64,000 bases of DNA from Epibacterium ulvae (GTDB lineage Bacteria > Pseudomonadota > Alphaproteobacteria > Rhodobacterales > Rhodobacteraceae). A program made the position numbers and the translations under genes. The notes beneath the pieces are model-generated. The model saw nothing but the letters and a program-made list of their open reading frames with translations. It did not search any database and had not been told where the DNA came from. Below, in pieces: positions 27,699 to 38,896 of this stretch; positions within the stretch are counted from its first letter, which is position 1, and each line of letters begins with the position of its first letter. The DNA is taken from contig NZ_JAHHIR010000028.1 in the NCBI RefSeq assembly GCF_018678075.1, forward strand, positions 1 through 64,000, in the 5' to 3' direction.

Positions 27699-28124
27699 TC
27701 AGATCTCGGCTATCAAACCTGCGGCTTCGATCCCACTTTGACCGGCGGCTGCGTCATTGTCCGACGTGTCGCCGGTGACCCCAACGGCACCCAGCACTGC
27801 GCCATCCGCATCGCGCACCAGAATACCGCCGGGTACCGGCACAACCTGCCCGCCATAGACGCCATTCACGGCCGCCATGAAATAGGCCTGCTGCTCCGCG
27901 CGCGCCATCTGGGCGGTGCCCGCCATGCCCAGCATAACCGCGCCATATGCTTTGCCCTGTGCGATGCCAAATCGCCCCGGTGCGGCGCCGTCTTCGCGTT
28001 CAAAGGCCAGTACATGCCCACCTGCATCGAGCACCACAATCGACAAGGGTTTCAGCGCCATCTCGCGCCCTTTGGCACGGGTGACGTCGATGATTGTCTT
28101 GGCCTGTTCCAGTGAAAGTCCCAT
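27699..28124 (-). CDS. GlcG/HbpS-like haem-binding-fold protein
   Basis: 141 residues. LSLEQAKTIIDVTRAKG, VVLDAGGHVLAFER and the C-terminal GAVGVTGDTSDNDAAAGQSG are characteristic of the GlcG/HbpS (DUF336) fold. In E. coli glcG lies in the glycolate operon with glcB; its role is unclear, while Streptomyces HbpS binds haem as a redox sensor. Here it follows malate synthase G on the same strand, but a terminator hairpin sits between them. I chose ATG 28124 because AAGGGGAAGAGG precedes it. Confidence 0.82.
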   Translation of the reverse strand: MGLSLEQAKTIIDVTRAKGREMALKPLSIVVLDAGGHVLAFEREDGAAPGRFGIAQGKAYGAVMLGMAGTAQMARAEQQAYFMAAVNGVYGGQVVPVPGGILVRDADGAVLGAVGVTGDTSDNDAAAGQSGIEAAGLIAEI

Positions 28125-28149
28125 ATCCCTCTTCCCCTTTGTAGAATGC

Positions 28150-28172
28150 AAAAAAGGCAGGTTCGCCCTGCC
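28150..28172 (-). terminator. Terminator between glcB and the glcG-like gene
   Basis: GGCAGG (28156-28161) pairs with CCTGCC (28167-28172), and the A-run 28150-28155 gives six Us on the minus strand. It lies 23 bases after the glcB stop, so the GlcG-like gene is expressed by readthrough or from its own promoter. Confidence 0.85.
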
Positions 28173-28194
28173 CTTTGACTGTGTTCTGTATCGC

Positions 28195-30297
28195 TTAGAT
28201 CTCGGCCTTCAACTGCAGGCGTCGGCTGTGCAGAACCGGCTCGGTGTAGCCTGAGGGCTGGACGCGGCCCTTGAACACCAGATCGCAAGCCGCCTGAAAG
28301 GCGACGCCCTCAAAGCCAGGTGCCATCGGGATATAGCTTGGATCACTTGCGTTTTGGCCGTCCACAACAGCGGCCATTTTCTGCATCGCCGCCATTACCT
28401 GTTCCTTGCTGACGATGCCGTGGTGCAGCCAGTTGGCCAGCGCCTGTGATGAGATCCGGCAGGTGGCGCGGTCTTCCATCAGGCCCACATTGTTGATGTC
28501 CGGCACTTTGGAGCAACCCACACCCTGATCCACCCAACGCACCACATAGCCAAGGATCCCTTGGGCGTTGTTTTCAATCTCTTTGGTGATCTGATCACTG
28601 CTGAGGTTTTCGCCCTGCATCACCGGAATGGTCAGCAGATCCGCAAGCGTACCACGTGGGCCGCCCGCTTTGATCGCATCTTGCACGGCGGTGACATCGA
28701 CCGCGTGATAATGCATCGCATGCAAGGTCGCGGCGGTGGGCGATGGCACCCAGGCACAAGTCGCGCCGGATTTCGGGTGGCCGATTTTGGCCGTCAGCAT
28801 GTCCGCCATCAGATCCGGCATGGCCCACATGCCTTTGCCGATCTGCGCGCGCCCCTGCAGTCCGCACGCCAGACCGATGTCCACATTGCGATCCTCATAT
28901 GAGGTGATCCACGGCGTGGATTTCATGTCACCCTTGGGGCGCATGGGGCCTGCTTCCATCGAAGTATGGATTTCGTCGCCAGTGCGATCCAGGAAACCCG
29001 TGTTGACAAAGGCCACGCGCGATTTGGCGGCGCGGATACATTCCTTTAGGTTCACCGAGGTGCGGCGTTCCTCATCCATAATGCCGATTTTGACCGTGTT
29101 GCGTGGCAGGCCCAGCGCGTCCTCGACGTGGTCAAAGATCTTGGCCGCAAACGCGACCTCTTCGGGGCCGTGCATCTTGGGCTTGACCACATAGACCGAG
29201 CCATGTTCCGAATTGCCGCCCGCCGCTTTGAGGTCGTGGATGGCGATCATCACGGTGACCATAGCGTCCAACAGGCCCTCGCCTGCTTCGCGCCCCTTTG
29301 CGTCCAGAACGGCCGGCGTGGTCATCAGGTGGCCCACATTGCGCACCAGCAACAGCGAGCGGCATTTGACCGGCACCGCAGATCCGTCTGGCGCGGTATA
29401 GGTTGCGTCCTCATGCAGTTTGCGGGTGACGGTTTTGCCGCCCTTTTCAAAGGTCTCCACCAGGTCGCGCTTCATCAGGCCCAGCCAGTTGGAATAGGCA
29501 ACAACCTTGTCGGCGGCATCCACACAGGCCACGGAATCTTCGCAGTCCATGATGGTGGACAGGGCGGATTCCAGGTTCACGGCTGCGATATGGGCGGGGT
29601 CAGACTTGCCAATCTCATTGTCGGCATTCACCAGAATTTCGATCTTCAAACCGTTGTTTTCGAACAGGAAGCCGCGCCAGTCACCCTGCTCCATATGACC
29701 CAGATATTGGGATGCGTCCTGCAAAGGAGCGGTGGCGACATCGGTAACCTCGGCCCAGGTTGTATCTGTCAGGGGCAGCGCCTCGTCCAGAAACGCTTTG
29801 GCTGCGGCGATCACCTTGGTGCCGCGCTCCAGATCATAGGTTTTGCCTGTTGGCAAATCACCCAAAGCATCGGTGCCATAAAACGCATCATACAGATTGC
29901 CCCAGCGCGCATTGGCGGCATTGAGAGCAAAGCGCGCATTGGTGATCGGCACCACCAGCTGCGGGCCGGACATCTGGGCGATCTCAGGGTCGACATTTGT
30001 GGTGTCGATGGCAAAATCTTCGCCCTCAGGCAGCAGATATCCGATCTCCCGCAGGAAGGCCTCATAGGCGGCGGGGTCGTGGGGCTGGGCGCGGCGGGCG
30101 GCGTGCCAGCCATCGATCTTGCCCTGCAGCTCGGCCCGTTTGGCAAGGAGCGCGCGGTTTTCATCGCCCATGCCGTTCACCAAAGCATCCAGACCGCTCC
30201 AGAATGCCTCGGCCGTGACATCTGTTCCGGGCAAAGCCTGGGTTTCGATAAATGTGGCCAGTTCCTCTGCCACCTGCAAACCATTGATCGCGCGCAT
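28195..30297 (-). CDS. glcB: Malate synthase G
   Basis: 700 residues (E. coli GlcB 723). The TIM-barrel core has [20 protein letters not shown] with the acidic metal ligands, [13 protein letters not shown], and [19 protein letters not shown]. It condenses glyoxylate with acetyl-CoA to malate in growth on two-carbon compounds. CGAAGGGGAAC precedes the ATG at 30297. No isocitrate lyase is in the window, so whether glyoxylate comes from glycolate or isocitrate is open. The upstream region carries a long inverted repeat that could be its operator. Confidence 0.97.
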   Translation of the reverse strand: MRAINGLQVAEELATFIETQALPGTDVTAEAFWSGLDALVNGMGDENRALLAKRAELQGKIDGWHAARRAQPHDPAAYEAFLREIGYLLPEGEDFAIDTTNVDPEIAQMSGPQLVVPITNARFALNAANARWGNLYDAFYGTDALGDLPTGKTYDLERGTKVIAAAKAFLDEALPLTDTTWAEVTDVATAPLQDASQYLGHMEQGDWRGFLFENNGLKIEILVNADNEIGKSDPAHIAAVNLESALSTIMDCEDSVACVDAADKVVAYSNWLGLMKRDLVETFEKGGKTVTRKLHEDATYTAPDGSAVPVKCRSLLLVRNVGHLMTTPAVLDAKGREAGEGLLDAMVTVMIAIHDLKAAGGNSEHGSVYVVKPKMHGPEEVAFAAKIFDHVEDALGLPRNTVKIGIMDEERRTSVNLKECIRAAKSRVAFVNTGFLDRTGDEIHTSMEAGPMRPKGDMKSTPWITSYEDRNVDIGLACGLQGRAQIGKGMWAMPDLMADMLTAKIGHPKSGATCAWVPSPTAATLHAMHYHAVDVTAVQDAIKAGGPRGTLADLLTIPVMQGENLSSDQITKEIENNAQGILGYVVRWVDQGVGCSKVPDINNVGLMEDRATCRISSQALANWLHHGIVSKEQVMAAMQKMAAVVDGQNASDPSYIPMAPGFEGVAFQAACDLVFKGRVQPSGYTEPVLHSRRLQLKAEI

Positions 30298-30362
30298 TTC
30301 CCGTTCCCCTTCGTCGTCGCTATTTGCGCCACCCTACAGGAAAGCGCCCGCATCTTGCACCT

Positions 30363-30389
30363 AAACCGGTAAGGTAATTTTACCAGTTT
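30363..30389. promoter_or_regulatory. Inverted repeat upstream of glcB, candidate operator
   Basis: AAACCGGTAA and TTACCAGTTT pair with one mismatch around a seven-base spacer, and a second small repeat GGTAA-TT-TTACC (30373-30384) is nested inside. The TGGT/ACC pattern resembles sites of GntR/FadR-type regulators, the group that includes the glycolate regulator GlcC. It lies 66-92 bases before the glcB start. Confidence 0.5.
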
Positions 30390-30560
30390 AAAAATAGGAT
30401 CTTCAAAAATTACCTATGTATGTGCCGCACCCACCAACAGCGCAATGAAAACAGCCCGTCAAATACAGACCCTGCCCTTGCTGCGCTGGCCCAAGGCTCC
30501 TACTGATAAAGAAACCGGCAATTGCCGCGCAGCGACGCCCAGACAACAGGATCAGACGCG

Positions 30561-33125
30561 ATGAAAGATGCCTCTCCGGCCAGCCCCCCGCAGACCTTTT
30601 ACCTTAAAGATTACACGCCCTTCGGCTTTGACGCTGAAGAGGTCGCGCTGACCTTCAAACTCGCCCCCGAAGCGACACGGGTGATCAGCAAGATCCGGTT
30701 CACGCCCAAAGCGGATGCAGCAGATCCACGGTTCTTTCTGCACGGTGAAGAGTTGAAACTGATATGGGCCAAGATCGACGGCGCGGAAGTCGCGCCCAAT
30801 ATGGTCGATGGCGGTCTGGACTGTGAAGTGCCCGCGCAGCCCTTCACCTGGGAAGCGGAGGTTGAGATCAACCCCAAAGGCAATACCGCGCTCGAAGGGC
30901 TCTATATGTCCAACGGCATGTATTGCACCCAGTGTGAGGCCGAGGGGTTCCGCAAGATCACCTTTTATCCGGACCGGCCCGATGTGATGTCGACCTTCAC
31001 CGTGCGGATCGAAGGCGACGAACCCGTGCTGTTGTCCAACGGCAATCCCTGTGCATCCGGAGAAGGCTTTGCCGAATGGCACGATCCCTGGCCCAAACCC
31101 GCCTATCTCTTTGCGCTGGTGGCTGGTGAGCTGGTCAACCACCCGGACCGTTTCACCACCAAATCCGGTAAGGATGTCGAGCTGAACATCTGGGTCCGTC
31201 CGGGGGACGAAGGCAAATGCGCCTTTGGCATGGACGCGTTGAAAAAGTCTATGACCTGGGATGAAGAGGTCTATGGGCGTGAATACGACTTGGACATTTT
31301 CAACATTGTCGCGGTCGATGACTTCAACATGGGGGCGATGGAGAACAAAGGGTTGAACATTTTCAACTCATCTTGCGTTTTGGCCTCTCCCGAGACCTCG
31401 ACCGATGCGAATTTTGAGCGGATCGAGGCGATCATCGCCCATGAGTATTTCCACAATTGGACCGGCAACCGGATCACCTGCCGCGATTGGTTCCAGCTGT
31501 GCCTCAAGGAAGGGTTGACCGTCTATCGCGATGCGCAGTTCACCTCTGACATGCGTTCGGCCCCGGTGAAGCGGATTGATGATGTTATTGCGCTCCGCGC
31601 CCGCCAATTTCCCGAGGACGGCGGCCCGCTGGCACATCCGCCCCGCCCAGAAGAGTTTCAGGAGATCAACAACTTTTACACCGCGACCGTCTATGAAAAA
31701 GGCGCCGAGGTCATCGGCATGTTGAAACGTCTGGTCGGGGACGCGCCCTATTACAAGGCGCTGGATCTCTATTTTGATCGCCATGACGGGCAGGCCTGCA
31801 CGATCGAGGACTGGCTGACCGTCTTTGAGGATGCCACCGGCCGCGATATGACCAAGTTCAAACTGTGGTACAGCCAGGCGGGCACGCCGCGGGTGAAGGT
31901 TTCCGAAAGCTACGCCGATGGCAAGTTGACCCTGAGTTTTGAACAACAGACCGCGCCAACGCCGGGCCAGCCGGACAAGGCACCGCGCGTGATCCCAATT
32001 GCAGTGGGTCTGCTGGGCGACAATGGCGACGAGATCCAGCCCACCCGTGTGTTGGAGCTGACCGAGGCCAAGCAGAGCTTTACCTTTGACGGGCTGACCT
32101 CCAAACCGGTGCCGTCGATCCTGCGCGAATTCTCCGCACCGGTGACGCTGGAGCGTGAGACCACAAACGCGGAACGCGCCTTCCTACTGGCGCATGACAC
32201 CGACCCGTATAACCGCTGGGAAGCGGGCAATGCGCTGTCCACCGACACGCGCTTGCGGATGGTGTTAGAGGGGGCTGCCCCAGATGCGGACTATCTGGAT
32301 GCGCTGACCAAACTGGTGCGCGATGACAGCCAGGATCCGGCGTTTCGCGCATTGGTTCTGCAACCGCCAAGCCAGGCTCAGATCGCCCAGGTGCTGTTTG
32401 AACAGGGCCACACGCCGGACCCGGCCAAGATCTATGACGCGGCAGAGACCTTCACCCAGAGCCTTGCCCAAGCCTTGTCAGACAGCCTGCCCCGCCTTTA
32501 TGCCGACACCACCGTGGACGGCGCCTACGTACCCGATGCCGAAGGCTCCGGCAAACGGTCGCTGAATGGTGCGGTACTGTCCTTGCTCACCCGCCTGGAC
32601 GGCGGCGCAGCAGCGGCCAAGCAATATGAGGCCGCAGACAATATGACCCTGCAATATGCGGCACTCGCCTGCCTGTTGCGGGTTGAAAAGGGTGACGCGC
32701 AGTCGCAGGCCTTCTTTGATCAGTGGCAAGGGGATCGTTTGGTGATGGACAAGTGGTTTGCCCTGCAAGTCGCCACCACCAAGCCCGACACCACCGCCCG
32801 AGTGGCGCGGGACCTGTGCGACCATCCGCTGTTTACGATCAAGAACCCAAATCGCTTCCGTGCGGTGATGGGGGCCTTGGCCGGACACCACGCGGGGTTC
32901 CACCATATCGATGGTGCGGGCTATGCCTTGCTGGCGGAGAACTTGATGGCTTTGGATTCTCTTAATCCGCAAACCACGGCCCGCATGTGTGCTGCGTTCC
33001 AGACCTGGAAACGCTATGACGCCCCCCGCCAGCAGATGATGGGGGACGCTCTGCGTCAGATCATGGCCCGCGATGGGCTGAGCCGCGACACCGCGGAAAT
33101 GGTGTCTCGTATTCTGGACGCCTAA
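30561..33125 (+). CDS. pepN: Aminopeptidase N (M1 metallopeptidase)
   Basis: 854 residues (E. coli 870). The exopeptidase motif is GAMENKGLN, and the zinc site is HEYFHNW with the third ligand in LKEGLTVYRD. The start FYLKDYTPFGF is the PepN hallmark. It removes N-terminal residues from peptides in the cytosol and feeds peptide breakdown. ATG 30561 is preferred because AGGATC lies at a suitable distance. Divergent from glcB with a shared 263-base control region. Confidence 0.96.
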   Translation: MKDASPASPPQTFYLKDYTPFGFDAEEVALTFKLAPEATRVISKIRFTPKADAADPRFFLHGEELKLIWAKIDGAEVAPNMVDGGLDCEVPAQPFTWEAEVEINPKGNTALEGLYMSNGMYCTQCEAEGFRKITFYPDRPDVMSTFTVRIEGDEPVLLSNGNPCASGEGFAEWHDPWPKPAYLFALVAGELVNHPDRFTTKSGKDVELNIWVRPGDEGKCAFGMDALKKSMTWDEEVYGREYDLDIFNIVAVDDFNMGAMENKGLNIFNSSCVLASPETSTDANFERIEAIIAHEYFHNWTGNRITCRDWFQLCLKEGLTVYRDAQFTSDMRSAPVKRIDDVIALRARQFPEDGGPLAHPPRPEEFQEINNFYTATVYEKGAEVIGMLKRLVGDAPYYKALDLYFDRHDGQACTIEDWLTVFEDATGRDMTKFKLWYSQAGTPRVKVSESYADGKLTLSFEQQTAPTPGQPDKAPRVIPIAVGLLGDNGDEIQPTRVLELTEAKQSFTFDGLTSKPVPSILREFSAPVTLERETTNAERAFLLAHDTDPYNRWEAGNALSTDTRLRMVLEGAAPDADYLDALTKLVRDDSQDPAFRALVLQPPSQAQIAQVLFEQGHTPDPAKIYDAAETFTQSLAQALSDSLPRLYADTTVDGAYVPDAEGSGKRSLNGAVLSLLTRLDGGAAAAKQYEAADNMTLQYAALACLLRVEKGDAQSQAFFDQWQGDRLVMDKWFALQVATTKPDTTARVARDLCDHPLFTIKNPNRFRAVMGALAGHHAGFHHIDGAGYALLAENLMALDSLNPQTTARMCAAFQTWKRYDAPRQQMMGDALRQIMARDGLSRDTAEMVSRILDA

Positions 33126-33132
33126 TGCATTG

Positions 33133-33160
33133 AACCGTGGCGGAAATCTTTGCCACGGTT
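33133..33160 (+). terminator. Hairpin after pepN, weak terminator
   Basis: AACCGTGGC (33133-33141) pairs with GCCACGGTT (33152-33160), eight bases after the pepN stop. The T-tract is poor (TTTCGC), so termination may be incomplete or rho-assisted. Confidence 0.6.
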
Positions 33161-33322
33161 TCGCATCTGTGAACAATCCGTGAGGATCCCACCGGATAGG
33201 CGTAACAAAGCGTTAACTTTTTCAGTTCCGCTTCTGGAAATCCCCACAAAGGCCATTTTTGCGCCCCAAATTCCAAAGATCCTGAGCACACCCAAGATGC
33301 TGCCAATCTGCGGAAAAACTAA

Positions 33323-34624
33323 ATGCTCAAAGCTCCCCACCCTGCGGCCCAAATTCTGCTGCGCTCCCTTGCCCCTTTGAAAAAGGCGGTCTGCCCGGTC
33401 CGGTCCTACCTGCCCAGGTTGGCTTCACCGCCGTTTTTTTCGACAGATAAGGACGAGCCAGAAGAAGAACTGTCTGAACGCGTGGTGATCCCGGTTCAAA
33501 CTCGGAGCGAAGACGAACAGCAAAGCCAGGACGCCCGTGACAAGGGGCTGTTTCTTGCGCGCCAGGAACGGTGGGACGATATCGTCACCGCCATCACCCA
33601 GGCCGACCGCACCCGTTCCGCAACAGGAGCCGGGCTGCCGATCGCCGATATCCTGGCCTTTGGCGCGCGCTCGGATGTGATGCATGGCACCGAACAGGCG
33701 TTGGAAAACTGCCCCACCCCGGATGACGCGCCATTGTTGGCCGGGATTATGGCGCTAGAAGAAGCGCGCCTGTCGATGGGAAGCAACCCGATCATGAACG
33801 CGGTTGTTGCTCTGGCCCATGTGGATCTGGGCTGGGCCTGGCGCAGCGATGCGGCGATGAACCTGGCGGCGCAAACTTTCGAAAACCGCGCGCAGGCGCA
33901 TTTCAAACGGGCCTGGACGTTGATGCAGCCGCTTCACGACGCGGCCACCGACAGCCCCTTCCTGCTGTCGGCCTATTGCACCGCGATGGCGACCCAAAAA
34001 CAGCCGCCGGTGAGGCTGGCCGATGCCTTTGCCCAGTTGATCGAACTGGACCCGCTGAATTTTCGCAACATGCGTGCCCTTGGCGCAGCCATGGCTCCGT
34101 CGCGCACCGGATCGTGCGAGGCGTTGGAGCTGGAGGCCCGACGCACAGCCGTGCGCACCCAGGAAATCTGGGGGGCGGGTGGATATACCTGGACCTATTT
34201 CGACGCGCTCACGACCGAGGATCAGGCCTGCCTGTCGCTGGATGTGCCGTTCTTTATGGAAGGGTTGCGCGACATCGTGGAAAACCGCCCCTCGCAGGAA
34301 ACCGTCAATCTGTTGATCGCCTTCTGCGCCGTAGGTCTTGACCTGCGCGAGGACGCCGCTCCCGAGGTCGACATTGTGCGCGAGACAATTGCGCGGGCCT
34401 CGGACTGGTTGGTGCGCGACCACCTGCAGGAAATTCACCCGCTCCATTGGGCCCATGCCTCGGTCGGGTTTGCCAATAACGCGCAGATCCCATCTCCGCA
34501 GCGGTTTGCCGCGCGTGGGCGGGCCAATGCCCATCGCTTTTTGCAGCAGTGTTTCCGCGAGGAATTGGCGAAAGGCCATCAGGTGCAATTCACCCGGTCG
34601 GGTCTGGAAGTTCTGCCCAATTGA
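33323..34624 (+). CDS. Unrecognised 433-residue protein
   Basis: I do not recognise this protein. It has no signal peptide or membrane segment; the N-terminus is basic and proline-containing (KAPHPAAQILL), followed by an acidic patch (DKDEPEEELSER, residues 42-53). From about 75 the sequence is alanine-rich and helical, with repeat-like helix pairs (DLGWAWRSDAAMNL, AFAQLIELDPLNFRNMRALG) suggesting a tetratricopeptide-like solenoid. A conserved-looking tryptophan segment WGAGGYTWTYFDAL lies near 275. It stands alone between pepN and tex. Codon use looks native, so it is probably a lineage-specific gene rather than a recent import. Confidence 0.7.
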   Translation: MLKAPHPAAQILLRSLAPLKKAVCPVRSYLPRLASPPFFSTDKDEPEEELSERVVIPVQTRSEDEQQSQDARDKGLFLARQERWDDIVTAITQADRTRSATGAGLPIADILAFGARSDVMHGTEQALENCPTPDDAPLLAGIMALEEARLSMGSNPIMNAVVALAHVDLGWAWRSDAAMNLAAQTFENRAQAHFKRAWTLMQPLHDAATDSPFLLSAYCTAMATQKQPPVRLADAFAQLIELDPLNFRNMRALGAAMAPSRTGSCEALELEARRTAVRTQEIWGAGGYTWTYFDALTTEDQACLSLDVPFFMEGLRDIVENRPSQETVNLLIAFCAVGLDLREDAAPEVDIVRETIARASDWLVRDHLQEIHPLHWAHASVGFANNAQIPSPQRFAARGRANAHRFLQQCFREELAKGHQVQFTRSGLEVLPN

Positions 34625-34631
34625 TCGCGCA

Positions 34632-34657
34632 CGCGGCGCATGTCTGTGTGCGCCGCG
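34632..34657. other. GC hairpin between convergent genes
   Basis: CGCGGCGCA and TGCGCCGCG form a nine-base stem around six to eight bases. No T-tract on either strand, so it may protect the 3' ends of both the 433-residue gene and tex transcripts instead of terminating them by itself. Confidence 0.5.
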
Positions 34658-34670
34658 CCCTTAGACAGGT

Positions 34671-37025
34671 TTAGCGTTTCTTGAACGCATCCATCAACGC
34701 CGCGCCCAGCGCGCCGGTGTCCTGTTTTCCGCTTTGCGACGTGTCTTTGTTTTGGCCCGTTTTTCGCGGGCCTGCGGACATGTTGTCCTTGCGTTTGGCT
34801 CCGGCCTTGGCGCGCCCGCTAGTTTCGCTGCGCGCATCACGATCCTGTTTGGCCGATGCTCCACCATCTTTGCGCATGGTCAGACCGATGCGTTTGCGCG
34901 CGACATCCACCTCGGTCACGGTGACTTTGACCACCTGCCCGGTTTTCACCACCTCGTGGGGATCTTTGACAAACCGGTACGCCAGCTGGCTGACATGCAC
35001 CAGCCCATCCTGATGCACGCCGATATCCACAAAAGCGCCAAAGGCCGCAACATTGGTCACGGTGCCTTCCAAAACCATACCAGGTTTGAGGTCAGTAATT
35101 GCCTCCACCCCATCGGTAAAGGTCGCGGTTTTGAACGAGGGGCGCGGGTCACGGCCCGGCTTATCCAGTTCGGACAGGATATCGCGCACGGTCGGCAGGC
35201 CAAAGCTCGCATCCACAAACTCTTCTGCCCGCACGTTTGAAAGCGCCGCGCTGTCGCCCATGAGACTGCGAATATCGCGACCACAGGCGGACACGATCTT
35301 GCGCGCCACCGCATAAGCTTCGGGGTGCACGCCCGAGGCATCCAGCGGCTCTTTACCGTCGCGGATCCGCAGGAAGCCCGCACATTGTTCAAACGCTTTG
35401 GGGCCCAGACGCGAGACTTTCAACAGCTCCCGTCGGGATTGAAAGGCCCCGTTCAGATCACGATGCGCCACCACCGCTTCGGCAAGCCCCGGCCCCAGGC
35501 CAGAGACACGCGCCAACAGCGGAGCGGACGCCATGTTCAGGTCCACCCCAACACCGTTCACCACATCCTCAATCACCGCGTCGAGCGATCGGGACAATTT
35601 GTGCTGGTCGACATCGTGCTGGTATTGGCCCACGCCAATGGATTTCGGCTCGATCTTAACCAGTTCCGCCAGCGGGTCCTGCAGGCGACGCGCAATCGAA
35701 ACCGCACCGCGCAGACTGACGTCCAGATCCGGGAATTCCCGCGCTGCCAGTTCGGACGCCGAATAGACCGAGGCGCCGGCCTCGGACACCACCACTTTGG
35801 TCGGTGCTTTGACCTTAGCTGGAAGGTTTTCCAACACCTCAGCCACCATCCGTTCGGTTTCGCGACTGGCAGTGCCGTTGCCAATCGCCACCAGCTCGAC
35901 CCCGTGTTCCGCGATCAGTTTCAGGATTTGCACCTGTGCAGCGCGCAGGTCGTTCTTGGGCTGAAATGGGTACAGCGTCGCGGTGGCCACCAATTTCCCG
36001 GTTGCATCAACCACCGCCGCTTTGACGCCGGTGCGAATGCCCGGGTCCAACCCGAGGGTCGGTCGCGCACCGGCTGGCGCGGCAAAAAGCAGGTCTTTGA
36101 GGTTGCGGGCAAACACCTCGATCGCCTCGTCCTGAGCGCGGGCGCGCAGATCACCCACCAGCTCTAACATTAACGACAAAGACAGCTTCACCCGCCACGT
36201 CCAACCCGCCACTTTGCGCAGCCAGACGTCGCCTTTGCCCTGCCCCCGCGCGCCAAGTTCCGCACCAACCATCGCTTCTGCACGCGCCACGCCGTCGTCA
36301 CCGCCGGGCGTCACATCCACCGACAAAACACCTTCGTTTGCACCCCGCAACATCGCCAAGGCCCGGTGTGAGGGCACTTTCGACCAGGTTTCCGTATGAT
36401 CAAAATAGTCCGCGAATTTGGCACCCTTCTGCTCCGCACCTTCGACCACCCGCGCCGTCAGAACCGCTTCGCGCTGCATAAACGCGCGCAGGCGGCCAAT
36501 CAGGTGCGCGTTTTCGGTCATCCGCTCGGTCAGAATATCGCGCGCGCCGTTCAGCGCATCTTTGGTCGTGGCCACCGCCTCAGTCAGGTAACCCGCCGCC
36601 AGGCTCTCGGGATCTGCATTGCGGTCGGCCAAAATCACTTCAACCAGCGGTTCCAAACCGTTTTCGCGCGCAATCATCGCCTTGGTGCGACGCTTGGGTT
36701 TATAGGGCAGGTATATATCTTCGAGCTGCGCCTTGGTTTCGGCCCCGGCAATGGATTTCGCCAGGTCTGAGGTCAGCTTGTCTTGCGATTTGATCGAATC
36801 GAGGATCGTCGTGCGCCGCGCTCCCAATTCGCGCAGATAGGCCAGACGTTCATCCAATTTGCGCAACTGCGTGTCGTCCAAACCACCCGTGACCTCCTTG
36901 CGGTAGCGCGCCACAAAAGGCACGGTCGCGCCGCCATCCAACAGCTCCACCGCCGCTGTTACCTGCTTGGCCGCAGCCCCAATTTCAGTTGCGATGATCT
37001 GGGCAATTCGGGTTTGGGTGTCCAC
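34671..37025 (-). CDS. tex: Tex-family RNA-binding transcription accessory protein
   Basis: 784 residues. The N-terminal helix-rich part carries [20 protein letters not shown]; the YqgF-like RNase H fold is around [21 protein letters not shown]; a helix-hairpin-helix pair is near [20 protein letters not shown]; and the S1 domain is [21 protein letters not shown] (about 650-725). A charged C-terminal tail follows. Tex proteins bind nucleic acids and influence transcription and stress survival. The start is GTG 37025, behind AGGAGAGG. It stands alone. Confidence 0.95.
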   Translation of the reverse strand: MDTQTRIAQIIATEIGAAAKQVTAAVELLDGGATVPFVARYRKEVTGGLDDTQLRKLDERLAYLRELGARRTTILDSIKSQDKLTSDLAKSIAGAETKAQLEDIYLPYKPKRRTKAMIARENGLEPLVEVILADRNADPESLAAGYLTEAVATTKDALNGARDILTERMTENAHLIGRLRAFMQREAVLTARVVEGAEQKGAKFADYFDHTETWSKVPSHRALAMLRGANEGVLSVDVTPGGDDGVARAEAMVGAELGARGQGKGDVWLRKVAGWTWRVKLSLSLMLELVGDLRARAQDEAIEVFARNLKDLLFAAPAGARPTLGLDPGIRTGVKAAVVDATGKLVATATLYPFQPKNDLRAAQVQILKLIAEHGVELVAIGNGTASRETERMVAEVLENLPAKVKAPTKVVVSEAGASVYSASELAAREFPDLDVSLRGAVSIARRLQDPLAELVKIEPKSIGVGQYQHDVDQHKLSRSLDAVIEDVVNGVGVDLNMASAPLLARVSGLGPGLAEAVVAHRDLNGAFQSRRELLKVSRLGPKAFEQCAGFLRIRDGKEPLDASGVHPEAYAVARKIVSACGRDIRSLMGDSAALSNVRAEEFVDASFGLPTVRDILSELDKPGRDPRPSFKTATFTDGVEAITDLKPGMVLEGTVTNVAAFGAFVDIGVHQDGLVHVSQLAYRFVKDPHEVVKTGQVVKVTVTEVDVARKRIGLTMRKDGGASAKQDRDARSETSGRAKAGAKRKDNMSAGPRKTGQNKDTSQSGKQDTGALGAALMDAFKKR

Positions 37026-37253
37026 GGGCGACCTCTCCTATTTTGGGGCAGTGGGGCATAACTCTTACGCCCAGCTTTGGTCCGGGCCAAGAGAGAATAT
37101 CACTGGCGCGTTACCCATCCCTGACACCAGCGAACGCCCGCTGAGCAACACCTGCCCCAGTCTCAACTGCCGAAGCGGGCGCTTCCCCCTTGCCCCTGCG
37201 CGCGCGCGGGCCTAGAACGCAAGGCAACAGATGATATTGGAGACGGCGAAACC

Positions 37254-38768
37254 ATGCTCGACCTGACATATGAACTCCCCAAGCCCAAAGTAATCGCGGG
37301 CGCCAAGCATGACTGGGAACTGGTCATCGGGATGGAGGTGCACGCTCAGGTGAGCTCAAACGCCAAGCTCTTCTCGGGTGCGTCCACCAAATTTGGCGCC
37401 GAGCCGAATTCCAACGTGGCTTTTGTTGACGCCGCCATGCCCGGCATGTTGCCCGTGATCAATGACTATTGCGTCGAACAAACCGTGCGCACCGGTCTGG
37501 GTCTCAAGGCTGAGATCAACCTGTGGTCCGCCTTTGACCGCAAGAACTATTTCTACCCGGACCTGCCGCAAGGCTACCAGATTTCGCAGCTCTACCACCC
37601 CATCGTCGGCGAAGGCGAAGTGCTGGTGGAACTGGGCGACGGCACTGCGCGCAATGTGCGGGTGGAACGCATCCACATGGAACAGGATGCGGGAAAATCG
37701 GTCCATGACATGGATCCGAACATGTCCTTTGTTGACCTGAACCGGACCGGCGTCTGCCTGATGGAAATCGTCTCGCGCCCCGACATTCGTGGCCCCGAAG
37801 AGGCCGCGGCCTACATAGCCAAGCTGCGCCAGATCCTGCAATATCTGGGCACCTGCGATGGCAATATGCAAAACGGCAACCTGCGAGCGGATGTGAACGT
37901 CTCCATCTGTCTACCGGGCCAATATGAGAAATTCCAGGAAACTGGCGATTTCTCGCATCTTGGCACGCGGTGCGAGATCAAGAACATGAACTCGATGCGG
38001 TTCATCCAGCAGGCGATTGATGTCGAAGCCCGTCGTCAGATCCAAATCGTCGAAGCCGGCGGTGAGATCGAGCAGGAAACCCGCCTGTATGATCCCGACA
38101 AAGGTGAGACCCGTTCCATGCGCTCCAAAGAAGAAGCGCATGATTATCGGTATTTCCCGGATCCCGACTTGCTGCCTCTGGAAATCGAACAGGCCTGGGT
38201 CGATGATATCGCCGCCAACCTGCCCGAACTTCCCGATGAGAAAAAAGCGCGGTTTATCGCGGATTTCAGCCTGACCGATTACGACGCATCTGTTTTGACG
38301 GCCGAAGTTGCAGCCGCCCAGTATTTTGAAGCCGTGGCCAAAGGGCGCTCCGGCAAGCTGGCCGCCAACTGGGTCATCAACGAGCTTTTTGGTCGCCTGA
38401 AAAAGGACGAGGACAAGGCGATCACCGAAAGCCCCGTCTCTCCGGAGCAGCTAGGTGGCATCATCGACCTGATCGCGTCAGATGCGATTTCTGGCAAGAT
38501 CGCCAAGGACCTGTTTGAAATCGTCTATACCGAAGGCGGTGATCCGGCTGCGATCGTCGAAGCCCGCGGCATGAAGCAGGTGACGGACACTGATGCAATC
38601 GAAGCCGCGCTGGATGACATCATCGCAGCCAACCCGGCCCAGGTCGAAAAGGCCAAGGTGAACCCTAAGCTTGCAGGCTGGTTTGTCGGTCAGGTGATGA
38701 AAGCCACTGGCGGCAAGGCAAACCCCAAAGCGGTCAACCAATTGGTGGCGCAAAAGCTGAAAGGCTAA
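37254..38768 (+). CDS. gatB: Aspartyl/glutamyl-tRNA amidotransferase subunit B
   Basis: 504 residues. GatB landmarks are [25 protein letters not shown]-type text near residue 55, [19 protein letters not shown], and [17 protein letters not shown]. The C-terminal YqeY-like domain is [20 protein letters not shown] and [13 protein letters not shown]. It is the kinase/transferase subunit that makes Gln-tRNA or Asn-tRNA from mischarged tRNAs with GatA and GatC, neither of which is in the window. GGAGACGG precedes the ATG. A strong terminator follows. Confidence 0.97.
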   Translation: MLDLTYELPKPKVIAGAKHDWELVIGMEVHAQVSSNAKLFSGASTKFGAEPNSNVAFVDAAMPGMLPVINDYCVEQTVRTGLGLKAEINLWSAFDRKNYFYPDLPQGYQISQLYHPIVGEGEVLVELGDGTARNVRVERIHMEQDAGKSVHDMDPNMSFVDLNRTGVCLMEIVSRPDIRGPEEAAAYIAKLRQILQYLGTCDGNMQNGNLRADVNVSICLPGQYEKFQETGDFSHLGTRCEIKNMNSMRFIQQAIDVEARRQIQIVEAGGEIEQETRLYDPDKGETRSMRSKEEAHDYRYFPDPDLLPLEIEQAWVDDIAANLPELPDEKKARFIADFSLTDYDASVLTAEVAAAQYFEAVAKGRSGKLAANWVINELFGRLKKDEDKAITESPVSPEQLGGIIDLIASDAISGKIAKDLFEIVYTEGGDPAAIVEARGMKQVTDTDAIEAALDDIIAANPAQVEKAKVNPKLAGWFVGQVMKATGGKANPKAVNQLVAQKLKG

Positions 38769-38788
38769 GGCCCCCTCATTGAACGCAG

Positions 38789-38820
38789 ATAAGCCCCCTT
38801 ATTGGGGGCTTATTTTGTTT
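38789..38820 (+). terminator. Rho-independent terminator of gatB
   Basis: ATAAGCCCCC (38789-38798) pairs with GGGGGCTTAT (38804-38813) around TTATT, followed by TTTGTTT, 20 bases after the gatB stop. Confidence 0.9.
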
Positions 38821-38896
38821 CTAAGGACTGGTCACTACGCTTTCGTTCAACAGGTGCACCCCTGACATCAGCGCGCTTGGCTACGCAATTGACGGG

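Noticed and set aside
29128-30372. 414-codon plus-strand frame opposite glcB
   Set aside because: Entirely antisense to malate synthase G and without domain signatures.
32478-33176. Minus-strand frame opposite the end of pepN
   Set aside because: Shadow of the pepN coding sequence; no start signal or family motif.
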